Shown here: positions 9,293-19,744 of the stretch, piece by piece
Layout of the letters: every line of letters starts with the position of its first letter
Numbering within the stretch: the first letter of the stretch is position 1
Assembly: GCF_030283205.1 (NCBI RefSeq)
Contig: NZ_JASNWF010000006.1
Coordinates: 429,983 to 493,982 of the forward strand
From: Actinomadura opuntiae
Lineage (GTDB): Bacteria > Actinomycetota > Actinomycetes > Streptosporangiales > Streptosporangiaceae
DNA length: 64,000 bases
Direction of reading: 5' to 3'
Notes under the pieces: model-generated
Database searches by the model: none
The model's input: the letters and a program-made list of their open reading frames with translations, nothing else
Told to the model about the DNA's origin: nothing
Program-made: the position numbers and the translations under genes

Positions 9293-10267
9293 TCAGGTAC
9301 GGGCGTACGGATCGGGCGCCCACGCCGGTGCCCGCACCACGACCGTCCCCGCCACCATGTCGTGGACGGCCTGCCGGTCGCGGTCCCACAGGATCCACGC
9401 GTCGTCGAGCATCACGATGAGCCCGAACAGGCCGCCGAACGGCACCAGGAGGTTCAGCACCGTCGTGAGGATCGCGCCGAGGTAGATGAACGCCTGCCGG
9501 ACGACGATCTGCCCCCAGCCCGCGGCCGTGTGGTCGCCGGCCCGCACCACCCGGATCCCGACCGCGCGCTTGCCGAGCGTCTGCCCCCATCTGGCGTGCT
9601 GCACCGTGTAGTAGGCGAAGCCGAGCAGGACCACGACGACGTAGCCTGCGAACAAGCGGTGGAGGTTGTAGGCGTCCAGCGGGTTCTCGAGCGGCCGCCC
9701 GCTGTCGGCCGCCTCCCGCAGCCGGTCCCAGCGGATGGAGAACAGCAGGACCGGCAGCCCGAAGATCCCGACGATGAGGTTGTCGAGGAGCCCGGCCACG
9801 AACCGCAGCCCGCGGCCTGCCGGGGCGTCCGCCTCCCCGGGACCGAAAGGCGGAGGACCGTAACCGCCCTGCGCGTAACCGCCCTGCCCGTAGGGGCCGT
9901 AGCCGGGCGGTGTTTGCGCGGGCGGAGCCTGCCCGTACGGCGCCTGCGGCCCGTAGGGAGCCTGGCCATATCCGGCCTGGCCGGATCCGGGCGGCGGGCC
10001 GTATCCGGGGGCGGGAGTGGCGCCGGGCGGGGGCGCGAACACGGGCCGCCGCGCTCCGGCGGGCGCGCCGTACGCCCCCTGGTACGGCGGCGGCCGGTCG
10101 TCGGCCGGCTCCGCCGGTGCGGGGACGTCCGGCCGGGCGCCCTCCGCCGCCTTCGCGGGCGGCGGGGACGCCGCGTCGGGCGAGGCCCAGCCCCGGTCGG
10201 ACGGCTCCGGGCTCGGCGCCGCCCCGGGTTCCTCGGGCGGCTCGGCGTTCTGCGGCGGTTCGGTCAT
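9293..10267 (-). CDS. RDD family membrane protein, proline-rich N-terminus
   Basis: 324 residues. The N-terminal half is rich in Pro, Gly, Ala and Tyr (GYGPPPGSGQAGYGQ-type units), followed by an RDD domain with RFVAGLLDNLIVGIFGLPV, a helix YVVVVLLGFAYYTV, the signature WGQTLGKRAVGIRVV and a terminal DDAWILWDRDRQAVHD. Function unknown; the disordered N-terminus resembles those of actinobacterial envelope proteins. It is the first gene of a leftward group (RDD, RDD, M1, M1). The gap of 103 bases to the next RDD gene leaves room for a separate promoter. Confidence 0.85.
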   Translation of the reverse strand: MTEPPQNAEPPEEPGAAPSPEPSDRGWASPDAASPPPAKAAEGARPDVPAPAEPADDRPPPYQGAYGAPAGARRPVFAPPPGATPAPGYGPPPGSGQAGYGQAPYGPQAPYGQAPPAQTPPGYGPYGQGGYAQGGYGPPPFGPGEADAPAGRGLRFVAGLLDNLIVGIFGLPVLLFSIRWDRLREAADSGRPLENPLDAYNLHRLFAGYVVVVLLGFAYYTVQHARWGQTLGKRAVGIRVVRAGDHTAAGWGQIVVRQAFIYLGAILTTVLNLLVPFGGLFGLIVMLDDAWILWDRDRQAVHDMVAGTVVVRAPAWAPDPYART

Positions 10268-10373
10268 GGGGCCACAGTGTGCCCGCCCGCGCCGCCGTCC
10301 GCCCGCCCGGACCCTGACCGGCCCTGGACACCGCCGTCCCCGGGCCGGTCAAGCCGCGCGGCGCGGCGGAGCG

Positions 10374-12106
<1,733 letters not shown>

Positions 12107-12110
12107 ACCC

Positions 12111-12190
12111 GGCCGGACGACTGCCTCAGCGTTGCGATCGCGCAGCGAGGCCCCCAGGGCCCGACCGCCGAGGGCAATGCAATGAATACT
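12111..12190. repeat. Second copy of palindromic intergenic repeat
   Basis: Read on the minus strand, this gap contains ATTGCATTGCCCTCGGCG and CTCGCTGCGCGATCGCAACG, both also found (with small differences) in the 3' region of ilvA at 4780-4920. It lies between the convergent Lrp and greA genes, so the element again occupies a convergent-gene terminator position. Confidence 0.6.
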
Positions 12191-12191
12191 T

Positions 12192-12689
12192 TCAGCCGCC
12201 GTAGGGGGTCGCGTCGAGGATCTCGACGGTCATGCTGCGCCCGTTGGGCAGCGAGTAGGTGGCCTTCTCGCCGACCTTCTTGCCGTTGATCGCAGCGCCG
12301 AGCGGCGACTTCGGCGAGTAGACGTCTATGGGGGCGCCGACCTCCTCGCGGGAGGCGAGCAGGAACGTGACCTCCTCGTCGTCGCCCTCGAAGGTGACCG
12401 TGACGGTCATGCCGGGACCGACGACGCCCTCGGTGCGCGGCGCCTCGCCCACGCGCGCGTTCTCCAGGATGCCCTGAAGCTGGAGGATCCGGCCCTCGAT
12501 CTTGCCCTGCTCCTCCTTGGCCGCGTGGTAGCCGCCGTTCTCGCGCAGGTCCCCTTCCTCCCGCGCCGCCTCGATCTTCTGAGCGATCTCGATGCGGCCC
12601 GGGCCCGACAGGTGGTCCAGCTCGGACTTGAGCCGGTCGTACGCCTCCTGGGTCAGCCAGGTGACGTTGTCAGCGCGGGTCTCGGTCAC
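12192..12689 (-). CDS. greA: Transcription elongation factor GreA
   Basis: 165 residues. The N-terminal coiled coil contains the acidic tip signature EEGDLRENGGYHAAKEEQG, and the C-terminal FKBP-like domain has SPLGAAINGKKVGEKATYSLPNG. GreA inserts its coiled coil into the RNA polymerase secondary channel and stimulates cleavage of backtracked RNA. The GTG start is preceded by GAGGAG at suitable distance. In actinobacteria this gene commonly neighbours a DUF4307 gene and mca, as here. Confidence 0.96.
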   Translation of the reverse strand: MTETRADNVTWLTQEAYDRLKSELDHLSGPGRIEIAQKIEAAREEGDLRENGGYHAAKEEQGKIEGRILQLQGILENARVGEAPRTEGVVGPGMTVTVTFEGDDEEVTFLLASREEVGAPIDVYSPKSPLGAAINGKKVGEKATYSLPNGRSMTVEILDATPYGG

Positions 12690-12888
12690 GGGTACTCCTC
12701 ATCCACATGTTGCGATCCTCGCCGGCCCTCCCGGGCGGGCGCCACATCGACATGAAGTGCGGCCGGGTGAAACCTCAAGCCTATCCGGTGTGTGCGGGTA
12801 AAGGTTCCCTGAACTCGGCGTGTGCAACCGGCCAATCGGGTTTCACCCGCCGAACGGACGATCCGGGCGTCTACCCCCCGGACGGCCC

Positions 12889-13272
12889 TCAGACCTTGCG
12901 GCAGTCCCGCAGGTCGGCGCTGGTCGCCCGGCCCGGCGTCGGCAGCGTCTCCGACAGGGCCGCCCTCGACGTCCCGGCCGGCGCGGTCACGTCCTTCTTC
13001 GCGATCGCGGCCATGTTCTCGTCGAAGGCCGTCAACGTGCAGTGCACCACGTCCCCCTTCGGCTTGGCGATCGAGAAGTTCACCTCGATGGAGGCCGGCC
13101 CCGCGTCGTAGGTGATCAGCTGCGCGTCGATGCCGGGAGTCTGCCCGACGTGCGCGGCGATGAACCCGAAGCCGCCCGCGGCGACCGCGCACACGATCCC
13201 GATGACCACCAGGCCGAGCCTGCCGCGCCGTGGCCCGGGGGGCGCCGCTGCTTCCGACACGCTCGTTGTCAT
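12889..13272 (-). CDS. DUF4307 single-pass membrane protein
   Basis: 127 residues. One transmembrane segment (LGLVVIGIVCAVAAGGFGFI, about residues 19-38), then an extracytoplasmic domain with IDAQLITYDAGPASIEVNF, VVHCTLTAFDEN and ADLRDCRKV; the two cysteines could form a disulfide. Function unknown. The family is recognised by the pattern and by its constant position between greA and mca, equivalent to Rv1081c in M. tuberculosis. Transcribed towards greA, divergent from mca. Confidence 0.85.
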   Translation of the reverse strand: MTTSVSEAAAPPGPRRGRLGLVVIGIVCAVAAGGFGFIAAHVGQTPGIDAQLITYDAGPASIEVNFSIAKPKGDVVHCTLTAFDENMAAIAKKDVTAPAGTSRAALSETLPTPGRATSADLRDCRKV

Positions 13273-13395
13273 GGCGGGGAATCTCCGTGCGGGGTGGGGA
13301 CGTTGTCAGGGACAATTCTCGTCTGTGGGCGCGGGCGCCTCGAACCGGGGTGCCCCCTGCCGCCACGCATCCGTTGCTGAGAGGGAGATCCCCAG

Positions 13396-14325
13396 GTGTC
13401 CGAGGTCATCGACGATACGACATGCGCCGGACCGGACGGGGGCGCGCGGCCGCTGCGCCTGATGGCGGTGCACGCCCACCCCGACGACGAGTCCAGCAAG
13501 GGCGCGGCCACGATGGCCCGGTACGTCGCCGAGGGCGTGGAGGTGCTGGTCGTCACCTGCACCGGCGGCGAGCGCGGCGACATCCTGAACCCGGCGATGG
13601 ACCGCCCGGAGGTCAAGGCCGACATCGGCAAGGTGCGCGAGGCGGAGATGGCCCGGGCCCGCGAGATCCTCGGCGTCCGCCAGCACTGGCTCGGCTTCGT
13701 CGACTCCGGCTTCCCCGAGGGCGACCCGCTGCCGCCGCTGCCCGAGGGCTGCTTCGCGCTGGAGCCGCTGGAGACCGCGAGCGAGCCGCTGGTGCGCGCC
13801 GTCCGCGAGTTCCGCCCGCACGTGATGCTGACCTACGACGAGAAGGGCGGCTACCCCCACCCCGACCACGTCAAGTGCCACGAGGTGTCGGTGGAGGCGT
13901 TCGAGGCCGCCGGAGACCCCGAGCGCTACCCGGACGCGGGCGAGCCGTGGCAGCCGCTCAAGCTCTACTACCACATGACCTTCAGCAAGGACCGCATCCT
14001 CGCGCTGCACACCGCGATGGAGAAGGCGGGCCTCGAGTCGCCGTACCACGAGTGGATCGAGCGGTTCGAGGAGGAGCGGGACAGGCGCGCGAAGTGGGAG
14101 GTCACCACGCGGGTCCCGTGCGCGGAGTACTTCGAGACCCGCGACCGCGCCCTGCTGGCGCACGCGACCCAGATCGACCCGAACGGGTTCTGGTTCCGCG
14201 TCCCGCTGGACGTCCAGCGCGAGGCATGGCCGACCGAGGACTACCATTTGGCCAGGTCCCTGGTCGACACCGAGGTGCCGGAGGGCGACCTGTTCGCCGG
14301 CATCCGGGAGAAGGTGTGTCTCTAG
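13396..14325 (+). CDS. mca: Mycothiol S-conjugate amidase
   Basis: 309 residues, GTG start behind a GGGAG-type ribosome binding site. PIG-L/LmbE fold with the zinc motif HAHPDDE near residue 28 and the third histidine in [13 protein letters not shown]. Typical Mca features are [14 protein letters not shown] and the C-terminal [10 protein letters not shown]. It hydrolyses mycothiol-toxin conjugates to mercapturic acids and glucosamine-inositol. The related MshB is shorter and lacks the C-terminal segment. Its presence implies mycothiol as the main low-molecular-weight thiol, confirming an actinobacterium. Confidence 0.95.
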   Translation: MSEVIDDTTCAGPDGGARPLRLMAVHAHPDDESSKGAATMARYVAEGVEVLVVTCTGGERGDILNPAMDRPEVKADIGKVREAEMARAREILGVRQHWLGFVDSGFPEGDPLPPLPEGCFALEPLETASEPLVRAVREFRPHVMLTYDEKGGYPHPDHVKCHEVSVEAFEAAGDPERYPDAGEPWQPLKLYYHMTFSKDRILALHTAMEKAGLESPYHEWIERFEEERDRRAKWEVTTRVPCAEYFETRDRALLAHATQIDPNGFWFRVPLDVQREAWPTEDYHLARSLVDTEVPEGDLFAGIREKVCL

Positions 14326-14585
14326 TGCTTCCGCTCGCCGCCGTGATGAACAAGGCCATCCCGCTCAACAACGACACGGTCAGCCCCGGCCTGCTCGGCT
14401 TCGGGGTCTTCCTGGCGCTGCTGGTCGCGCTGGTGTTCCTCGTCCGCTCGATGAACAAGCAGATGAAGAAGATCCAGGCGCCCCGGGAGGCCGACCTGAA
14501 GCAGCAGGAGTGGGAGCGGGCGCAGGCCGCCAGGGCCGCCGCGGCCGCCGAGAAGGCGGGCGACGAGCCCTCCGGCTCGGCCTGA
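14316..14585 (+). CDS. Small single-pass membrane protein downstream of mca
   Basis: 89 residues if the GTG at 14316 is used (overlapping the mca end); a GTG at 14325 and an ATG at 14346 are also in frame. A transmembrane helix ([18 protein letters not shown]) is followed by a charged helix [25 protein letters not shown] and an alanine-rich tail. No known enzyme motif. Size and position match the Rv1083-type conserved membrane protein that follows mca in mycobacteria, from memory. Translational coupling to mca is likely. Confidence 0.75.
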   Translation: MSLVLPLAAVMNKAIPLNNDTVSPGLLGFGVFLALLVALVFLVRSMNKQMKKIQAPREADLKQQEWERAQAARAAAAAEKAGDEPSGSA

Positions 14586-14617
14586 GCCCGGCGCCCGGGC
14601 CCGGCCGGCATCCCCCC

Positions 14618-15892
14618 ATGAGCGACGCGCAGCCCGAGCACGCCGCCCCCGCCGCGCGGCCGTCCAGGGTCACCGCCCTGCTGCGGCCGCGCGGCGGGGC
14701 GGCGCGGGTCACCTTCTTCGAGCTGTTCTTCGACCTGGTCTTCGTCTTCGCGGTCACCCAGCTGTCGCACCGGCTGCTGGAGCACCTCACCGCCCGCGGC
14801 GCAGCCGAGACGCTGCTGCTCCTGCTGGCGGTCTGGTGGGCGTGGATGTACACCTGCTGGACGACCAACTGGTTCGACCCCGACCATCCGGCGATCCGGC
14901 TGATGCTGGTCGGGGTGATGATCGCCGGGCTGTTCATGGCGGCGATGCTGCCCGGCGCGTTCGGGCACAACGGGATGTGGTTCGCCGCCGCCTACGTGGT
15001 CATCCAGGTCGGCCGGACGGTCTTCGTCGTCGCCGCGACCTGGAACCACGAGCTCGGCCGCAACTTCCAGCGGGTGCTGTTCTGGCTGGTGGTGGCGGCC
15101 GCCCTGTGGATCGGCGGCGCGCTGGTGGACGACCCGGGCGCCCGCGCCGGGCTGTGGCTGCTGGCCGTCGCGCTGGAGTACCTGGCCCCGTGGCACGGGT
15201 ACGCGACGCCGCTGCTCGGCCGGTCCAGCACCGCCGAATGGACGATCGACGGCGGCCACATGGCCGAGCGCTGCCAGCTGTTCATCATCATCGCGCTGGG
15301 CGAGTCGGTGCTGGTCACGGGCGCGACGCTGGGCGGGCACACGCCGACGGCCGGGGTCGCGGCCGGGTTCGTGTCGGCCTTCGCCGGCGCGGTCGCGCTG
15401 TGGTGGATCTACTTCGACCACACCGCCGAGAAGGCCGCCGAGCGGATCGCCTCGTCCGCCGACCCGGGGCGGCTCGGCCGGTCCGCCTACACCTTCATCC
15501 ACATCGTGATGGTCGCGGGCATCATCGTCGGCGCCGTCGCCGACGAACTGGTGATGGCGCACCCCGGCGGCCACATGACGGCCGGTTTCGCCGCCGTCGC
15601 GGCCGGCGGCCCGGCCCTGTTCGTCTTCGGGCACGCGCTGTTCAAGCGGGCCGTGTTCGGCGAGTTCACCCGGGCCCGCCTCACGGTGCTGCTCGCCCTC
15701 GCCGGGCTGGCCGCGATCTCCTTCGCGCTGACCCCGCTGACGCTGCACATCTGCGCGACGGTCGTGGTGGCCGCGCTGGCGCTGTGGGACGTGCGCGCCT
15801 ACCGGCTGAGCCACCGCGACCTCGGAGTCCCCGCGATGCCGTCCGCTCCGCTCCGCGAGGCGGAGCCGCAGGAGCCGCTGGCCGAGCGCTGA
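14618..15892 (+). CDS. Low temperature requirement A (LtrA)-like membrane protein
   Basis: 424 residues. The LtrA signature opens the membrane domain: ARVTFFELFFDLVFVFAVTQLSHRLL. Further marks are WWAWMYTCWTTNWFDPD, the central ERCQLFIIIALGESVLVTG and ALWWIYFDHTAEKA. About ten hydrophobic segments follow one another. The family was named from a Listeria mutant with poor cold growth; the biochemical role is unknown. No good Shine-Dalgarno sequence precedes the ATG. It lies 32 bases after the small membrane protein gene. Confidence 0.88.
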   Translation: MSDAQPEHAAPAARPSRVTALLRPRGGAARVTFFELFFDLVFVFAVTQLSHRLLEHLTARGAAETLLLLLAVWWAWMYTCWTTNWFDPDHPAIRLMLVGVMIAGLFMAAMLPGAFGHNGMWFAAAYVVIQVGRTVFVVAATWNHELGRNFQRVLFWLVVAAALWIGGALVDDPGARAGLWLLAVALEYLAPWHGYATPLLGRSSTAEWTIDGGHMAERCQLFIIIALGESVLVTGATLGGHTPTAGVAAGFVSAFAGAVALWWIYFDHTAEKAAERIASSADPGRLGRSAYTFIHIVMVAGIIVGAVADELVMAHPGGHMTAGFAAVAAGGPALFVFGHALFKRAVFGEFTRARLTVLLALAGLAAISFALTPLTLHICATVVVAALALWDVRAYRLSHRDLGVPAMPSAPLREAEPQEPLAER

Positions 15893-15933
15893 GCCCGCCG
15901 GTTGCGGTGCCGCGCGCCGGGAAGGACCCCGGC

Positions 15934-16776
15934 GTGCGCGCGAAATTCGAGGACTCCTACCGGGCGCTCCCGCCGGACGCCGCCCGGCTGCTCCGGCTGC
16001 TGGGCCTGCAGCCCGGTGACGACTTCGGTCCCGCCGCGGCGGCCGTCCTCGCCGAGATCCCGGAGGGCGCCGCCCGCGAACTGCTCGGGACGCTCGCCGA
16101 GCACGGCCTGGTCGCCGACGCGGGCGGCGGCCGGTACCGGCTGCCCGGCGCCGTCGGCGACTACGCGCGCGAACTGGCCGTCCGGGAGGAGACCGAGCAG
16201 GAGCGGGAGGCCGCGTTGCACCGCGTCCTGGACCACTACCTCGCTGGCGCCGCCTCCGGCGAGGCCGACCTTGAGGTTGAGGGCCTGGCGCTGCTGCACC
16301 GCGAACGCTGGACGGAGGCCGCCGAGGCGCTCGAGGAGGGGCTGCGGCTGGCCGAGCGGAACGGTGACCGCCGCACGGTCCTGCTGGCCCGCCACAACCT
16401 GGCCCGCGCGCTGGTGGAGACCGGCGCTCTCGACCGCGCCATCGAACTGCTGGGCCCGCTTCCCGACGAGTTCGCCGCGCTCTCCGACGACCACGACCGG
16501 GCCCGCGCCCTGACCACTCTCGGCGAGGCGTACCTGCGGGCGGGCCGTCCGGTCGCCGCGACCAACTTCTTCGGGCAGGCGCTGGAGATCGTCCGGGGGG
16601 AGGAGTCCGCGGAGCAGGAGGGCGACGCCTTCGTGCACATAGCCGACGCAGCCCATCAGCGCGGAGACACCGCAGCCGAGAGCGCCGCCCTGGACCGCGC
16701 GATCGCCCTCTACCAAGAGGTCCCCACCCGCAAAGCCGACCAACTAGAGCACCGCCGCAACAACCTCAACCCCTGA
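15934..16776 (+). CDS. Winged-helix/TPR protein resembling an AfsR/STAND C-terminal part
   Basis: 280 residues from a GTG with GGAAGGA upstream (an in-frame GTG at 15907 is also possible). The first ~90 residues (YRALPPDAARLLRLLGLQPGDDF, then LVADAGGGRYRLPGAVGDYAREL) resemble the winged-helix module that follows the NB-ARC ATPase in AfsR-like regulators. The rest consists of TPR-like helical repeats (AAEALEEGLRLAERNGDRR, ARALTTLGEAYLRAGRP, AFVHIADAAHQRGD). No NTP-binding motif or SARP DNA-binding domain is present, so this is a stand-alone helical protein or a remnant of a larger regulator. Function unknown. Confidence 0.7.
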   Translation: MRAKFEDSYRALPPDAARLLRLLGLQPGDDFGPAAAAVLAEIPEGAARELLGTLAEHGLVADAGGGRYRLPGAVGDYARELAVREETEQEREAALHRVLDHYLAGAASGEADLEVEGLALLHRERWTEAAEALEEGLRLAERNGDRRTVLLARHNLARALVETGALDRAIELLGPLPDEFAALSDDHDRARALTTLGEAYLRAGRPVAATNFFGQALEIVRGEESAEQEGDAFVHIADAAHQRGDTAAESAALDRAIALYQEVPTRKADQLEHRRNNLNP

Positions 16777-16784
16777 CCCACCCA

Positions 16785-16799
16785 ACCGCCAGGGGCGGT
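16785..16799. terminator. Short hairpin between convergent genes
   Basis: ACCGCC (16785-16790) and GGCGGT (16794-16799) form a six-bp stem with a three-base loop between the TPR gene and the convergent PPOX gene. Weak, no T-tract. Confidence 0.35.
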
Positions 16800-16801
16800 G
16801 C

Positions 16802-17278
16802 CTAAGACTTCCTGTGGTCCCAGCTGACGATGGTGTCGGGGTCCATGACGATGAGGACGCGCTTGGACATCGCCTGTTCGATGCCGGCGGCCATGCCGGG
16901 GTCGATGGGTTCGCCGATCTTCGGGACGGGCAGGCCCGCCATCCGGGAGCCGACGACGTAGCCGACCTTGTGCAGTTCGTCGCGGTCCTCGATGACGAGG
17001 CCGCGGCCGTAGAGGGCGACGCCGCGCAGTTCGTTGTACTCGACGCCGTCCTCGACGAGGCAGGTCATCGTGGGGTTGCGGCGCAGGTTCACGACCTTCT
17101 GCGACGAGTGGTACGTGGTGAACGCGATCTTGCCGTCGAGGAGCGCGTAGAACATGGTGACCAGGTGGGGCTCGCCGTCCTTGCCGACGGTGGCGACCTG
17201 GACCTTGAAGTTGGCGGCGAGGTAGGCGTCGACCTCGTCCGGGGTCATCTTGATCCTGTCGCGCTTGCTTGCGGCCAC
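16802..17278 (-). CDS. Pyridoxamine 5'-phosphate oxidase-fold (PPOX class) protein
   Basis: 158 residues from a GTG preceded by AGAGGAGAG. The split-barrel fold is indicated by [58 protein letters not shown] and [15 protein letters not shown]. Such proteins bind FMN, heme or F420; in actinobacteria many are F420H2-dependent reductases, so that cofactor is plausible but not shown. It diverges from the RNase Z gene across about 85 bases. Confidence 0.82.
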   Translation of the reverse strand: MAASKRDRIKMTPDEVDAYLAANFKVQVATVGKDGEPHLVTMFYALLDGKIAFTTYHSSQKVVNLRRNPTMTCLVEDGVEYNELRGVALYGRGLVIEDRDELHKVGYVVGSRMAGLPVPKIGEPIDPGMAAGIEQAMSKRVLIVMDPDTIVSWDHRKS

Positions 17279-17363
17279 GCGGCTCTCCTCTGCTCGCATC
17301 GGTCCAGGACGCGGCCAGAATAACCAAGCGCTTGCAACGCTCTTCACCCGGCACCATGGAGGG

Positions 17364-18317
17364 ATGTCGGTCCGCGATCTGATCGTCCTCGGCTCCGCCA
17401 GCGCGGTGCCCACCAAGGCCCGCAACCACAACGGCTATCTGCTGCGCTGGGACGGCCACGGGCTGCTGTTCGACCCCGGTGAGGGGACGCAGCGGCAGAT
17501 GGCGCGCGCCGGGGTCTCCGCGAACGACGTGACGTGGATCTGCGTGACGCACTTCCACGGCGACCACTGCCTCGGCGTCCCCGGGATCGTGCAGCGGATC
17601 GCGCGCGACGGGGTGGAGCACCCGGTCGACGCGGTGTTCCCGGCCAGCGGCCTGCCGTACTGGGAGCGGCTGCGGCACGCGTCGGCGTTCCGGGACACCG
17701 AGGTCATCCGCGAACGCCCGGTGGCGGGGGAGCGGGCGGCCCTCGACACCGGCGAGGCGCCGTTCTCGCTGGTCGCGCGGCGGTTGTCGCATCCGGTGGA
17801 GGCGTACGGGTACCGGCTGGAGGAGCCGGACGGGGTGACGATGCTGCCCGACCGTCTCGCCGAGCGGGGCGTGCGCGGCCCGCTGGTGCGCGAACTGCAG
17901 GAGCGCGGCCGCGTGACGGCGCCCGGCGGCCGCACGGTGACGCTGGAGGAGTGCAGCATGCCGCGTCCGGGGCAGAAGGTCGCGTTCGTGATGGACACCC
18001 GGCTCTGCGACGGCGTCGGGGAACTGGCGGACGGCGTCGACATGCTGGTCATCGAGTCGACGTTCCTGGACCAGGACGCCGCGCTGGCCGCCGAGTACGG
18101 GCACCTCACGGCGGGGCAGGCGGGCCGGGTCGCGAAGGAGGGCGGCGTGCGGCACCTGGTCCTGACGCACTTCTCCGAGCGGTACCGCGTCGAGGACGAG
18201 CACCGCTTCCGCGACGAGGCCGCCGCGGTGTTCGGCGGCGGGGTCTCGCTGGTCCACGATCTGGACCGGATCCCGCTGCCGTCCCGGCGGTCCGCGAAAC
18301 CTCGTCCGCCACAGTGA
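17364..18317 (+). CDS. rnz: Ribonuclease Z (tRNA 3'-processing endonuclease)
   Basis: 317 residues. Metallo-beta-lactamase fold with [20 protein letters not shown] at the N-terminus, the metal motif [21 protein letters not shown] (metal Asp) and the C-terminal [10 protein letters not shown]. These are RNase Z features rather than those of arylsulfatases. It removes 3' trailers from tRNA precursors. The first 25 residues substitute the bacterial GTSSGxPT variant by GSASAVPT. Start ATG at 17364, chosen because longer versions run into the divergent promoter. Confidence 0.88.
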   Translation: MSVRDLIVLGSASAVPTKARNHNGYLLRWDGHGLLFDPGEGTQRQMARAGVSANDVTWICVTHFHGDHCLGVPGIVQRIARDGVEHPVDAVFPASGLPYWERLRHASAFRDTEVIRERPVAGERAALDTGEAPFSLVARRLSHPVEAYGYRLEEPDGVTMLPDRLAERGVRGPLVRELQERGRVTAPGGRTVTLEECSMPRPGQKVAFVMDTRLCDGVGELADGVDMLVIESTFLDQDAALAAEYGHLTAGQAGRVAKEGGVRHLVLTHFSERYRVEDEHRFRDEAAAVFGGGVSLVHDLDRIPLPSRRSAKPRPPQ

Positions 18318-18348
18318 CACGGCGCCGCAACGGGGCAGAACACCGGAC

Positions 18349-19707
18349 ATGGCTGAAGAAGTCGATGTCGTCGTGATCGGTCTCGGGCCCGGCGGGGAGG
18401 ACGCGGCGGGCAGGCTGGCCGAGGCGGGCCTGTCCGTGGCGGCCGTGGAATCCCGGCTGGTGGGCGGGGAGTGCCCGTACTACGCGTGCGTCCCGACGAA
18501 GATGATGGTGCGCGCCGCGGGCCTGCTCGCCGACGGCACCCGCATACCCGGGATGGCCGGCGACTCGATCATCCGGCCGGACTGGGCCCCGGTCGCCGCC
18601 CGGATCTGCGACGAGGCGACCGACTCGTGGAACGACGCGGCCGCCGCCGACCGGCTCACCGGAAGGGGCGCGCAGCTCGTGCGCGGCGAGGGACGTATCA
18701 CCGCGCCGCGCGAGGTGACCGTCGGGGACCGGGTGTTCCAGGCCCGCCGCGGCATCCTGATCAACACCGGCACCTCGCCAACCGCCCCGCCGATCGACGG
18801 CCTCGCCGACGTCCCGTTCTGGACGAACCGGGAGGCCGTGCAGGCCACCGAGGTGCCGGAATCGTTGCTGGTGCTGGGCGGCGGCGTCGTCGGCGTGGAG
18901 ATGGCGCAGGTCTTCTCCCGCTTCGACAGCCGGGTGACGGTCGTGGAGGCGTCCGACCGGCTGCTGCTGAACGAGGAGCCGGAGGCGAGCGAGCTGCTGC
19001 GCACGGTCTTCGAGCGCGAGGGCATCGGCGTGCGGACGGGCGCGAAGGTCACCGGCGCGTCCTATGCCGGCGGCGAGTTCCACCTCCACCTCGGCGAGGA
19101 GACCCTGACCGCCGACCGGCTGCTCGTCGCGGCCGGCCGCCGCCCCAACCTCAAGGGCCTCGGCCTGGACGCCGTCGGCCTGGACGAGGACGCGCGGCAC
19201 CTCGACGTGGACGGCCGCATGCGCGCCGCCGACGGCGTCTGGGCGATCGGCGACATCACCGGCAAGGGCGCGTTCACGCACGTGTCGATGTACCAGGCGT
19301 CCGTCGCCGTCCGCGACATCCTCGGCGAGGAGGGCCCGCAGGCCGCCTACCGGGCCGTCCCGCGCGTGACGTTCACCGACCCGGAGATCGCCGCGGTGGG
19401 CCTCACCGAGGCGCAGGCCCGCGACCAGAACCTGCCGGTCCGCACCGGGACCGCCCAGATCCCCGAGTCGACGCGCGGCTGGATCCACAAGACGGGCAAC
19501 GACGGGTTCGTCAAGCTGGTGGAGAGCACCGAGTGGGGGATCCTGGTCGGCGCCACCGCGGTGGGCCCGGCCGGAGGGGAGATCCTCGGCGCGCTCGCCG
19601 TCGCCGTGCACACCGAGGCCCCCACCGCCGCCCTCCGCGAGATGATCTACGCCTATCCGACCTTCCACCGCACGATCGAGTCCGCCCTCGCCGCGCTCGA
19701 CGGCTAG
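18349..19707 (+). CDS. FAD-dependent pyridine nucleotide-disulfide oxidoreductase
   Basis: 452 residues. FAD dinucleotide motif VIGLGPGGEDAAGRLAEAG, a redox-active disulfide GGECPYYACVPTK (CX4C, altered between the cysteines), NAD(P) motif VLGGGVVGVEMAQVF, the FAD motif VWAIGDITGKG and a dimerisation domain. The family includes lipoamide dehydrogenase and mercuric reductase. The usual active-site His in HPT near the C-terminus is Tyr here (YAYPTFHRTIE), so lipoamide dehydrogenase activity is unlikely; a quinone or disulfide reductase is more plausible. It follows rnz by 31 bases. Confidence 0.85.
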   Translation: MAEEVDVVVIGLGPGGEDAAGRLAEAGLSVAAVESRLVGGECPYYACVPTKMMVRAAGLLADGTRIPGMAGDSIIRPDWAPVAARICDEATDSWNDAAAADRLTGRGAQLVRGEGRITAPREVTVGDRVFQARRGILINTGTSPTAPPIDGLADVPFWTNREAVQATEVPESLLVLGGGVVGVEMAQVFSRFDSRVTVVEASDRLLLNEEPEASELLRTVFEREGIGVRTGAKVTGASYAGGEFHLHLGEETLTADRLLVAAGRRPNLKGLGLDAVGLDEDARHLDVDGRMRAADGVWAIGDITGKGAFTHVSMYQASVAVRDILGEEGPQAAYRAVPRVTFTDPEIAAVGLTEAQARDQNLPVRTGTAQIPESTRGWIHKTGNDGFVKLVESTEWGILVGATAVGPAGGEILGALAVAVHTEAPTAALREMIYAYPTFHRTIESALAALDG

Positions 19708-19744
19708 CGCCGGACGGCCGCGCTCGACGACTGGCGCCGGAAGG

